A stretch of DNA of 64,000 bases from Brugia malayi (taxonomy: Eukaryota; Nematoda; Chromadorea; Rhabditida; Onchocercidae), in NCBI RefSeq assembly GCF_000002995.4, contig NW_025062479.1, positions 12,381,721 through 12,445,720 on the forward strand, in the 5' to 3' direction. This document shows positions 50,609 to 62,617 of the stretch, in pieces. The position numbers were made by a program, and so were the translations under genes. Below the pieces are notes generated by a model, which was given only the letters and a program-made list of their open reading frames with translations, searched no databases and was not told the origin of the DNA. The first letter of the stretch is position 1. Each line of letters starts with the position of its first letter.

Positions 50609-53464
50609 TCAGTGGTGAAGGCTGCAACGTTCCTTCAGAGCCTGCGCCATTGCAGCTAGTTTATCATATCGTTTCTCAATATTCATCGGAAGGCCTTTCG
50701 ATCCAAACAACACTTTCAGACTAAATTCTGTGCTTAGGAAGTTCTCGCCGTGGGATATCTCTTCCTTGCATAAATTCGAATTGTTTGCATCCAGCTGGAC
50801 AGCTCTTTTGACCCAATGTCGACCTTCTTGAAGCCATTTCCACAAATTATCTAAAATGTTTTTGTTAGACTCGCGAGTGCTTTTTCTTAATCACTGTGTA
50901 TCACGTGTGTAAAAACTGACGGTCACAACAGATATGAAAGTTAGAGTAATAAAGTAAGCTTAAAATATCTGGACATAGCAAACGCAGCCATCTAAGTGAA
51001 ACAACATATTTAATGCGCAAAATTGCATCACATAATAGAATGCCACGTACTTCGGAAAAACTTACCCACTTCTGTTGCCCACGTCATAGCGTTGCACGTA
51101 TCATCGAGGGAAAAAGGGTTATTTGAAAAAATGTTGAGGAGTGGTTGCATAAATGGTATGTTTATTTGTGGATAGCTAAGTGGTAATGGTTCACACCGGT
51201 GCAATCTGTATGCTACCAATTCCAGCTCTTGCTGCAATGTCCACGTGTACTCTTCGGAAAGAACAGATTTTACCTGCAGTACTTAATTATTGATTTTATT
51301 TAATTATACTAGAATGCAATAAATCAGAAAAAGCAGTAAATTGAACTAAAATGTATACAAAATGAAGAAACCAGTAATGAAGCGTCCCTCTTTAATATTT
51401 CAGCCTCAATCGTCTGAAGCTACAAACTGCTCTGGCATTAGATGAGTAGTAGTGCCCACTTTTGAGAGGATCCCCATATACAATTCCGGAAGAAATACGT
51501 GAAGAGAGTGCAGGCTTTGTGAAACATATAGTTGGTCATTTCAAGCAAGCTAACTGGAATTGCGACAAGAATTATAACCATGTATGTTTGCAGGAAAGTA
51601 CCTTGCGACAGGATTTGAAATTTCAATTTCTGGCAGTAAAAACTGCTTCCCACGGCATGACGTTCTGACTGACAGAGCTTCTACCTGGAAGTCTGCTCGG
51701 TTGCCTTCATCCATTACGGATATTTCGCAGTGACTAAGAATTCAAATCAGACTATAGTAATATAGCAGCAGGAACGCATGAGTTAATAAATTCGAAATTA
51801 AATTTTGAAACTTACGAGATCTGAACATAATGCGTCGAGAAGCGTAAGGATGGAAAATGCATTACCAAACTGATAAAGTAAGGCACGAGCAATTTGCACC
51901 CAGGCGTTATATATGGCCCAACGTTGAGTACATTGGGCCTGGTGCAATATGGACAAAATGCACAAATAATGCAACGAACGCTGTCTGCAACTGTGAAGAT
52001 TTTTGAGAGGGGAATTACCGCCCAAATTTTACCTATCAGTTTGACCTATTAAGTTTTACCTATCGCAGAAAACCTCTAGAATCACTGGTGTCCTCGCATT
52101 AAATCAAAAATAACTGCAATCGTAAAAGTATGAATAGTCCGGTTGCATCCAGTTCCGGTCTCGTTTGCAGGATATTTGCTATTATAGCGACAGGATGATG
52201 CATATAGTGATAAGGATGAATAGATATACATAACAAAGAAATGAATGTAATATTCTTCTGATACCTGATATGATATGGAAATGTTCAAATGAATCAATCA
52301 ACCTTTCCAGGAGATCATTCCGCACATTTTCTCCATGTGGCAACAAAATAAGTAATAATCCATTTAACTGTTCGAATTTCGCTGCTTCCTATAAATTAAG
52401 AAAAACGGTAAGAAATGAAATTAACACTTCTTATTACAATTGAAATGAGCAAATTTGGTCGAAAGAACAGAATGAAAGTTAAAACTGCAGCATTTGAATA
52501 AAGAGATCTAAAAGTAAACTGAATGGTTTTTGATCAGTCTGCAAATCAAACATTAACATTGCTGAGGACAAACCAGAGACGGCCTAACGTAGGCCTTCAA
52601 GAAATGACTTGCTGCTTTGATCAGGTATTTTTCGTTTACCTCAGTAGTCAGACTATAAGCAATTAAATTTCTTGGTAAATGCTTCGCAATATTTTCGGCG
52701 AAACTTATCTTGAGCGGTATATTCAGGTTTCTTCATTTACCTTGATTGGTGCCCGCAAGTTTTTTCCAAGTCTTAGTAATCGATAATCTTCAGTAGTTAT
52801 TAGCTGAGCGCAACTTTCCGGTTTCTTCGTTAACAGCAGCTGTCTGAAATAAGGCGGTAATAAACTTTTGGCTTTTATCAATCAACTGCATTTACGAATA
52901 GTTGGGTTTGAAAAGTAGCAAACTTAGACCTGAGATTGTTTCTTTGGTGATGTCAAAAAGAACTGAAATTTAAAGTGTGAGCGCAACTTGCCAGACATCT
53001 AATTAGAAGATTAGATCTAAGAAGTGAATGAAATCAATAATGACAGTACTGATTGGCAAAATCACCGGGTATCCTTTTCACATCTCAAAAAAAAAAAATG
53101 CGATCACCAACCTGAATTTTTCCAATAGCTCTTCTGTTTGGGGTTTATTATTGGGTTCGATAAATGGTGATCGATAATTATGCAAATTGGTAGCGGATAT
53201 GGCTGCACATGCCCTTGGTCGATCATAGTCGTGGTTACCTGGCATACGCCAATGCAGATTGCTGATTTCAATGCAATACGCAGATGTGCCTGGCGATAAT
53301 GCGCTATTTGAATCTGTCAGCTCGCTACGTGCTGAATTTAATGAGGTGAATGACAATTTGTGGTCCTGATAACACAACTTTGACTTTGACGGGCTTACAA
53401 CTTCTGGAACGGTCGACGCTGCAATGGTCGCCTTTTCCATAGCATCGTAATCTATTTCAGAGTA
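50609..53464 (-). other. CDC25/RasGEF-like domain exons of the NSP-type adaptor
   Basis: Exons 53112-53464, 52741-52843, 52303-52388, 51816-51984, 51066-51273 and 50609-50850. The first ends in NNKPQTEELLEKFR, matching the start of the NSP GEF-like domain. Later come LITTEDYRLLRLG, LLLILLPHGENVRNDLLE, AWVQIARALLYQFGNAFS and the C-terminal STEFSLKVLFGSKG, the best match to BCAR3. A Ser/Pro-rich linker (53608-53801) precedes it. Confidence 0.82.
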
Positions 53465-54602
53465 CTGAAATTTGAAAGAGTAAAATTTACAAAGTGAAAA
53501 TGAAATTTTAAGAATTCCTTGAAAGTTTAACTTGTTTCTTGCATCGAAAATCTTAATTCAAGATGAGGTAGAATTTTTCATTTGGAAAGTGGAATTCTAA
53601 GGTTTACTTCATTTTTATCTTCCTTAACAGGTGATCCAATTGGTCTTGGTAATGGTCGACTGAGCAAATCCGATAACGAGAAATGTGGTTTATCGTTAGA
53701 TGGTACCAGTGAAGCAGGTGATGATGGTTGCCCTGCTTTTAACTGCAACTGTTTTCGTGTTTCGTTTGATAGAACCTTTTGAGTCAACGATCGCTCTTGA
53801 CCTGAAATGTTTTTAAATTGCTCATCTTGATGGATCTGGGAACTCCGAATTCCAAAATTTTGCCCAGAATGAGAAATATTTATATGTTCCTGACCGATCA
53901 TATGCAAAGTGTTGCCAGGGAATTTAAGACTGCATACAAAGTTGGCACGAAATTCACAAGTGAAAATTTACCACACGTTGTCAATATTAATAAACTCACC
54001 AGATTTAAACATTCGTGGTCGGAGGACTTTCATATATTTTTGATCAATTTGAAGTTATGGCTTAAAATTGTAAGTCGCGAAAAATGTCGTATTAGGTACG
54101 GGATTTTTTATAATGCAACCACTAGTCCGAGTGATTGGCTTGTTATGTGCCTGATAAAATGTCACCAAATCTGGTATATTTTCGAATTGCTCCTCTTCGA
54201 ACTGCAAGCAATTATTTTGCAAATACAATCATAACTACTGAGCAATTCATCTCCCATGACTTTTCCAGGACCCTACTTTATTCTTGTTTATTAATCTCTC
54301 CTGAAACTTGTCCAGTGCAAAATTTAAACAGCAGTTTAGTGATGAAATGATGAAGACTCCCATTTTTATGAAACAAAGACTAACTGACTCAAGAAGAATT
54401 GAAGAAAGATTAGACAGTTGCTGAATAATTTTGAGGATCACCTAAGCAAAATGTTTTAATCTCTACAAGTGAATGTACTTTTGTTCCACGGCACACGGCA
54501 CTGCGTCTTCTTAAAGCGCAGGAATGAATTTATTTTTTTTTTTTATACAAAGGTTAACGCTACTTGCGGGAAGACAAAACGATTTGCAGTTCTTCCGTTC
54601 TG

Positions 54603-54655
<53 letters not shown>

Positions 54656-57600
54656 GCCCGATCCAAAAATTAATTTATAATTTTCAGAAATTTATGCAAA
54701 CCTGAAAAAAAAATCCACTTGAGCTGAAAGGTGACATATCTTTGTTAATTTGAAAATGCACGACGCGTCCATTCCAAAATACTGTTAACACAAAATCGCC
54801 TTTGAATGAAATGCTATCACGAACCTGTGATAAAAGCGAATGAAGGTGGGAGAACTGTTCTTTAGAACTTCAACTTTCTTTGTCTATTTGAGGGATTGTT
54901 CGAAATTTGACTCTCAAAAATCTTTTGAATTTGAATCTAAAAGACTGTAGCGTTCAGTAACTAGTAATATTTAACTAGTAATCAACAGTTCAGTGTATTT
55001 CTAAGGCACTTTCACTTTATCGATGTGTTTGAGAATAAGTCAAAATTCAGACTGAAGCTTGAAATTATCTTTTTAAAAAATCAATTGTTTCACTGGATTT
55101 TTTGCAAATACTTGTATTCAATTCGAGTAAGAGAATTGAAAGTACCTGAGTATAAATATGATTTATGCATCATTTGTCATACACTAATGGAAGAACAGTT
55201 TGTCTTTACAAGTGGACCTTCCTTCAAAGTTACATCTATCCATCTGTCTTAAGAACAGGTTTTTATATCCAAAGTCGATGTGTATCACTAATTAACGTCC
55301 ATGCAGGAAGATAGCATCTTCAAGTATACTTACTAAAAAATCTCCTTCGGATTGAACAAGACATTCGGATCGAAACCTGGTCAGCAAACCGTGGTACCAA
55401 GATTCCAATCGTAAAACGGCTTCTTGAGAGGGACGTGGTATATCGTATGTTGGCATAACTATTGCACCAAGTGATATTTGCTGAAATTGAGAAGTTTCGA
55501 AAATGAAAAGTTTTCGCAAATTTGTTGCCGTACTTTAATAGCTGCACGAAGCACGTTAAGAAGCGAATAAGAATTGCAAATACAGCAGATCAAACACTGT
55601 AACGTCTCATTAAATTAATTTCTAACTAAAAGTGTCTCAACTTCTTTATATTTCTTACATCTGTATATCCACGTCGTGTGATTAGAGTTACTACTGTTGG
55701 ATGTAGCAAGATGGGAGAACCATAGGCAAACAATCTGATATAAACAGACAGAAAGAGTGGATAACAAACAAAACAGCTCCAGGCTTTCCTTTCTTCGAAT
55801 AAATTACCTTCCGTTACATTCTCTGTTCATTGGAACTCAGTTGGTGATAAGAACTGGAAGAGGTCCCTGTTATCAGTTAGATGATAATGTCCAATTATTG
55901 TTTAGCAGTGTTGCAATGAATCGTCGTACCCATTTGAGGCTATCACTGCTGAATGCGGATGTTATCAAAAATAGAGCAGCAATAGGTTCACCGGTAATTC
56001 AGAAAATATAACCGGTTTCAATAAGAAAAACATAAAGCATCGAATATTTATTTGTACTAAGATTTTATTCATACCAAGGAATTTGGATTTCTTACCGAAT
56101 CCTCAAATTGAGTATAATGAAATTATTGCTAGGATATGTTAAACAGAAATCATAACTCAACGTAGTCAATCCATCATTCCAGATTCGTTGTTCAAAATAA
56201 TTATTCGGATTGGTTAAGCTTATAATAAAGTCGCAGTTTCGAATCATTACTCAGACGTCTTTAATTGCAAAATTTAAGGGTTGGAAAATTTGTTCGATCA
56301 CTACAGGGTTGTCTGATCAAAAAAGAAAAAAGCAGCAGGCTGATATTTACCAAATCCAAGAAAGTTGGAGAGGAACCCTGAATCGAATCAGAATCAATCC
56401 GTCGTAGAGTATTTAATAATAGGTATTGGACAAAGCCAGTTCTTGTAAATACATAGTTAAAGAAAGAAATCGAATTCATTCCCGAAGAGTTCTCTAAATG
56501 GAAATTCGGCTAAAAAAATAAGTTTGAATGAGCAGGAATGAAAGGATATGTTCAGTAGCGGCAGTGTCGATTTTTTACGAATCTGGGAAGGAAAAGGTTC
56601 GTTGGAATGTTTGCTGATTAACAGCGATGCTTGCTGGGTGAAAAAGGCAGTAGTAGCATCGAAATGAAAAAGGAGGAAGCTTTTATGCCATTCCTAAAAT
56701 TTCTCTACTACAAATGGTATTCTCGAGCATCAAAATATCGTACTTTGTTCTTTTCTGCATTTCGCTTCATGCATTCAGCGAAATGGAATGGAATGACGGC
56801 CCAGCTTGATTGAGTCTAACTTGCAGCCTGAACCTTACTGCGCAATCTGTCACTTTTTCGTTTCTGTGTGATGAAGCCAGAAGCCATGCTTAAAAGAATT
56901 ATTTGTGCTCAACCTTTGATGCAAATTCCATCATTTACATTGTAAATTTTGTTTTGGAATAATTTGAATAAAAATTCAGAATATGAAATCTCATAAAGCG
57001 CTCAGTTAAAAAAATTTGTTTGCAAAAACCATCCCTTAGTTTCATAATACAAGCATGTGTACTTTCGTGCATGCAATCTAGCGTTCATCTAACTATGTAT
57101 AGCACTCCTACCACTTGCATGTGGCAAATGCGTCTAAAACTTTTTTATTCATATTATTAGACACATTATCAGTGTACTTTAGGTATGTCACAGCAATAAT
57201 CTATTGAACAAACATCACAATGTAGGCTTGTTCAGTGCATCGAGAAAAGTCAAAAGGCGTCAGTCGGCTCTGTCATCGAGGTGAAAAGTTACCCAGAAAT
57301 GAACGAAAACTCGAAAGAAGAAACAGATAAGCTATGCTTGACCATGTACAATCAGCTTTTCGTGCCATCACTTTCGGTCTCTGTCCTGCCGCAGTGACTC
57401 ACAGTTTCGAATGGATAAAACACTTGCGACAACATGCGACAGTATTGAAACCATTTCTTCGTCCACCCAATGTGTAATACACCTTTGACGTTTTTGAAAT
57501 ATTTTCCTGTTTGGGAATTGATAGCTCAAAAAATGATAATAATATCAGCATTTTAGGCTGTGAGGTAAAGGGTCATTGAGGGGACAAGTGGGAAGAAGCG

Positions 57601-57822
57601 AGAATTGTAGAGAAATACGAAATAGGGAAAGTAAAGAGAAAGAAGGGAATGTGATATGCAGACGAACATAATTGAGAAAATAAAAGGTATTAAGAGTGGA
57701 GGCGAATTGATAGTGACGAGCACTTGTTGTGGGTTAGCAGACACGCGTACGCCGTCACTCCAAGCAATGTTGCAGGAAGGACGATTGTCAACTGTGGGCC
57801 TTTTCCACCATCCTGTGAACAT
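50609..57822 (-). CDS. SH2 plus RasGEF-like adaptor, NSP family (BCAR3/SH2D3 type)
   Basis: A cytoplasmic signalling adaptor with an N-terminal SH2 domain and a C-terminal CDC25-like domain. In NSP proteins that domain has lost GEF activity and binds p130Cas-type scaffolds at adhesions. Exons, in transcript order: possible 57724-57822 (ATG at 57822), 55334-55480, 54702-54824, 54120-54201 or 54100-54201, possibly 54000-54026, 53608-53801, 53112-53464, 52741-52843, 52303-52388, 51816-51984, 51066-51273, 50609-50850 (TGA at 50609-50611). With these choices the frame is unbroken over 611 codons. The 5' exon is a guess (in-phase ATG exon with donor GTGCTC, 2.2 kb upstream). The junctions between 54000 and 54120 are uncertain because the longer frame contains an in-frame TAA at 54055-54057. 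Confidence 0.8.
54100..55480 (-). other. SH2 domain exons of the NSP-type adaptor
   Basis: Exons 55334-55480, 54702-54824 and one starting at 54201. The SH2 landmarks are ESWYHGLL (first strand and helix), LVQSEGDFLVRDS (the FLVR phosphotyrosine pocket, with the arginine just after the splice junction), FVLTVFWNGRVVHFQI and ENIPDLVTFYQ. The phosphate-binding arginine is present, so phosphotyrosine binding is expected. The DSxxxxGDFVLT pattern is typical of BCAR3/SH2D3. Confidence 0.85.
54606..54651. repeat. (AT)23 microsatellite
   Basis: An uninterrupted AT dinucleotide run of 46 bases in an intron of the SH2 adaptor gene. Likely polymorphic. Confidence 0.95.
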
Positions 57823-60800
57823 GTAAACAATCTCTTTTCTTTAGAGATGACATGAAATGAGAACAGAACAGAACGGATTCGTGTATCGTGGTTATTAGCG
57901 AATAAAAATCATTACAACAGACTCATTCTCAATACATTCAAAAACAAACACATGATCCGTGACGAGTATAAGAAGTGAGTTCATTACCACTGGTTTATCT
58001 TCAATACCTGTTCCTTTGTCCTCCTATGTATTTGACGGATAAACCACATTTTTCATTCACAAACAAACAGTCTGCAATTATTCCCTTTATTTCGCAGTTC
58101 GATATTCTTAATTTCTGTCATTTTCAATCTGAATATACCTAGTCTGTTAATCAAGTTCCGGCTTTGACGAACACTTACTTCCCTCTACCAAAAAGGTTTC
58201 AAAGTTATCCTTAGCAAGAAAATATCTCTCTGAAAGTCAACACTGACTCATCTGCTTTCACCCGATTTGATAATGCAGTGTTTGAAAAGAAAGAAAGAAG
58301 ACATAGCGTAAGACTGATTCTAAGTTCATCCTTGAATCTCATTAGAAGTTCTAAATCTACATCAAATGACTTAGTAATATGTTTGCTTCTGGTAAGTAAA
58401 TCCCAGTGCGAGGAAGAAAATGAAATTGCAAGGTAGTACTACTTCTATGCGATTACTTATAGAAAATAGGAGGGATTTCATCTTGCTATCGTACTCCGGA
58501 TCCTAATTTCCATTGTAAGCTCGTTTATCCAGTCCATCAATAATCTTTGAACTATTGCTTGTTTTTTGCATTCATTTCAACTCGCAACAGACTGGCTTCC
58601 TTAAACTTCCCAAAACAACAGCTATATCGCTCACTCCAAACATGTGCTATATATACGTCCATGAAAATCTTGATGATCATAGATTGCCAAATTTGGCATT
58701 ATTCTCAACTTCTTTTTTCTTTCATTACTCTCGATTACCGTCAGTTTGGAGGCTGTCTGAAATTTCGTCCGTCACATATAACTTTAAAATGAGTATCTAA
58801 ACCACAAGGTTTATCGACAACTTATTCATTGAGAAAAACTCACCCATCATTTCCATCATTTCAAACTGTTTCCTTCGACAGCTCCATCATGCTTACACAC
58901 ACTCATTAATACCGACGTCACTGTCCACTGTTACATATAAGTGCTGACCCCACTCCTTTCCCCTGAGGGAGCTTTTAGCTTAATCTGAATTACGGCCATG
59001 TCCAGAGTGACCGTTATCTTTTGAGGGAGATTTTGCACTTTTTCCCAGTACATAGATTCCATAAAACTTCCATATAATTTTCCAGGGGTTTGTCGATTCC
59101 CTTTTATTATTACATCAATTATTCCTTTCCTGAGTGAACTATTAGCTTGATCTCAACTGCCGCATTATACTTGTCTTTGACCATAACTTCTTCAGACTGG
59201 CGTTTTCCATACACAAAAATCCCCTCAAACTGCTAATTACAAAGAGGATTAAAAAAAAAAAACTTTTATATACACGTATTGTCGACTGAAATCATTACAT
59301 GGACTGCTGTTTAATGAAATGTTCAGGTTGAACGCTGTTCCCTGTTCATTCTCGTTTACAAGTAATACCTCTTATGTTCGCTGTCTTCCAAATGAGTGTA
59401 ATGACGAGTGATGACTGCTTCTTATTTCCGCTCGTACAAAACTGATCGAAGGATTTTGCAAATTTCCAAAATTCCTGCAGTAGTAACCGAATAGAAGAAA
59501 GAGTATAACCATCTTAACACTTTACACACAAATGGTGTTTGGTCTGTGGCTCAATTCAAATTACAAGCAGCAAAAAACCGACTACTGTTTTTGTCGGATG
59601 ATACATTCTGGGCTGTTACATAAGCTTTGTTCATTGGAGTCATCGGCAATGTGCAGAATTTCCGGAACATTTCAGGTTCGAAGAGCCATTCCAGAATGTA
59701 TTTGGTTCCATGTCATTGGCGTTGTTGAGCTGTTTAATTTTTCCAAATACCATTATCCAGTTCAGTTTCAAATTTATTCACTCCCAGATTGTTGTAATTA
59801 TTGCTGTGACGAAGGTAGCATTATCTTCTACCCGATACTAAGAACCAATCGATTTGAATAACTTTTAAAAGAATCGTACTTTGCAGTGAAAGAATTGAGA
59901 TCGGTTTTTGTGAGCAACAATAGTGCAGTGAAAGGTCCATATATCGTCAGTCCATTTTTCTTGCCAGATCTATTCATTCTACTCATTCATGGAAAAGATA
60001 AATAGATTGTTTAATTGTTGAGAAAGCAGTGTGATGAGAAAATGTTAGATAAAATCCGTGTTTTGTGGCTGTGTTGGCGGTGAATGGGGATTCATTAGAA
60101 TTATTTTGTTTGCGAGAGAGTATCAGTAGATGGAAATGCTCATGCCTTTTGCCGGGATGTCCATACGTGTCTCCTTCCTAGTATTTCCCCGTGTTGAGTT
60201 TCTTAAGCTGATTTCATTTGAATCTCGAATTATACGCTTATTGGAAAATGTCTAAAAGTCCTGACTCTTCTTACTCCTACCAAACTTTTTTCTAAAGCAG
60301 CTATCAAACTTGATTACAGTGATAACGATCTCCGCGTGGCTGCGCATCTTCTTTCTACACATCTGCTTTTGACATAATTTATAATGAAATTAAAAAAATT
60401 TTTGTCTTTGTGCGAAATAAAGAAATGCTCGCCAGACTAAAAGTCCCTCGCCTATCCTTTACCACAGGAAATATTTTACTTATGTAAGTCTTCAAATAAT
60501 CTGCGTACAAAGAGTGTTCTCTTGAGATCCATTCTTTTTTATTTTCAAAAGTAAAAAGAAAAAAAGAAAATGCCTCTGCTTATGGCAATTACTGGGTAAG
60601 AATGAAATCAAGTACCCAACACGCCAACTTTTGGTCTCCCTTCCCTCCTTCAGTCGTTATGATCCCCATAAAAAGATCAAATCAGGCAGTAGTTTTCCAG
60701 AATAGTCAGAATTGCCATTTGGTCTCTGCCTCGAAAAAATCAGCGAACAGGCTAACAGTGCATATTTTCAGACTTTTGACATTCCCTGACGGCTTCATGT

Positions 60801-61903
60801 GCCAGCTGCAGTTCTCGGCATTTTTCAAATGTTTAATTCCGAAGTAATTTTCATCCCGAGATACCATTATGTCCCTTTGTTTGATTCCAAATTTGAAGTT
60901 CTCTACTTCACAATTATCATTAACGACCCAGCACACTTTCCAACTGATCTGTTCCTAAAATGACGTAATCTAAGTTTGTCCGCAAAGAGATTTTCACAGT
61001 TGATTCTAACAGTGTCCCTTTCCCTATTAGGTATGTTAATCGTGACATACTGTTTGTCTTCACTTCTTTGAAACATCAAAATTAGAGAACTTTTCCATTC
61101 CCATCAATTTTCTTCGCATTAAGTAGATCCATCGATATTTATTCGACTGAAACAAACAGCTCTGAGAAAATCCCATGAACTTTTGAGTTTAGCCATATAA
61201 ACAAAAGGATAAATGAGAGACGTAAGGTAAAATAACTACTATTTCAGTTCGCAAATGGAAGGATGCAGAAAAAAACTGCTTTCAGTGATAAGGTAATGGA
61301 GGATGATGCTTTTGTGATCTGCTCAGAAAGTTATCGAACCAAGCGCGATTAAGCTGAATCTTGCGCGGCGAAACGCTGAAACATAGGAATGACTGGAAGA
61401 GATTACGACCTATCTAAGTATGTTAGGGTCATTACGCACGCAAACCAGGTCAGAATTCCTAAGAATTTCTACCAACAAAATGAAATTCACGACGTTCCAG
61501 ATGACATACAATTTCCGGTGAGAAGTGGGATGACTTTGCCCATCGTTTGAATTTGCAAGAGCATTGTTAATTCAAATAAGCTATATACAAACTAGAGGTC
61601 AAACAGTAATCAACCGATGTTCTAAATAGAAACAATACGATTAAGGGATGCTTACAAAATGGACTGTAAAGGACAATTCTGGAAGAGATGGAGAGAACTG
61701 GCGAAATACAAATGACAGCAGACACACACTGAAACACCAAGGGTGTCGCCACAATGGCGAAGCTATAACCTAATAAACAAAGGCTATTGTTTTAAATGAT
61801 TTTAATCCACTTTGTAACCTTAAGACCCATAAAATCCCTCCCAATTTTCTTCCTTACAAAGCCATTCATTATAGTTCCTTGTTTAATACGGCTCGGTTGC
61901 GAG
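57823..61903. other. 4-kb region without a recognised gene
   Basis: No family motif on either strand. A 109-codon plus-strand frame at 59532-59861 is Cys-containing but unrecognised, and overlapping frames at 58547-58800 look random. The promoter of the SH2 adaptor gene may lie at the left end if the 57724-57822 exon is real. Confidence 0.5.
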
Positions 61904-62592
61904 GTGTCTAGCCTGCTTATATCTTTAAATGTTTTATAATTAAGTTACATTTGTGTGTATGTATCAATTAATTATTGTAATGCTGTATAATTTGTAATAT
62001 TAATCTGTGGTTTAATTACCCAAGTTTGAGGTTTGAATAATAAAGTATTTCACGAAGACTTCCACATTACACATACACAGAACGGAACCAGTATGGATTC
62101 GAGAATCTACCAGTTGTCGTGAAGGGTTTGTTGGTTGATATTCGAATTGTTTGCAATACAGTAGAAAGATTAATAAGCCTTTATTTTTCGCAAACGTAGT
62201 ATTAATAAACAGAGCAGTAAAAGGAGAGAAGAAACTTATAATAAAGAAGATCGGAGGAATTGATATTGGTTAACAGAGGACAGTCGACAATAATGATAAT
62301 GATTCTTTTTTGTTTGTTAGAATTGAATTTATATAAGTGAGGATTGGGCGTGTCTAGGATAAAAATCACATGTGTGAAGAATTCGTGGTGTTTACAAAGA
62401 AAAGATTAAAATGAAAGCTAATTTCAATTTTACATAAAAAATTACATGCATGAAGAATTGGAGGTGTTTACAAAAAGGAGATTAAAATTACATGTGTGAA
62501 TACCGTAGGATTGTTTACAATTTAAAAAGGAGAGATGATTTATGATACTATGAAATTGGTTAGAAGTTTTCGCGAAATTATAATTCGCGACA
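61904..62592 (-). repeat. Probable 3' LTR of a retroelement
   Basis: Directly behind the envelope-like ORF on the minus strand, a purine-containing stretch (GGGAG, 62593-62597) is followed by TGTCGCGAATTATAATTTCG. That is a TG-starting sequence whose first bases form a short palindrome. A sequence ending in GGCTAGACA at 61904 gives TG...CA termini about 690 bases apart. It contains a minus-strand AATAAA (near 62183-62188), as expected of an LTR. The lower boundary is a guess, because the partner 5' LTR is outside the window. Confidence 0.45.
62570..62590. repeat. Palindrome TCGCGAA-TTCGCGA at putative LTR start
   Basis: A 7-bp inverted repeat (62570-62576 with 62584-62590) with a 7-base AT-rich centre, right at the inferred LTR terminus. 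It may be a transposon end structure or a hairpin in the transcript. Confidence 0.7.
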
Positions 62593-62617
62593 CTCCCAAA
62601 GGGCGAGAGAGATTGTT

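Noticed and set aside
51660..51740. Candidate exon HCEISVMDEGNRADFQ in the SH2 adaptor
   Set aside because: It cannot be joined in phase to the preceding exon. Exons 51816-51984 and 51066-51273 join directly and align with the family around the conserved W.
59532..59861. 109-codon plus-strand ORF
   Set aside because: No recognisable domain, flanked by AT-rich sequence without clear splice or promoter signals.
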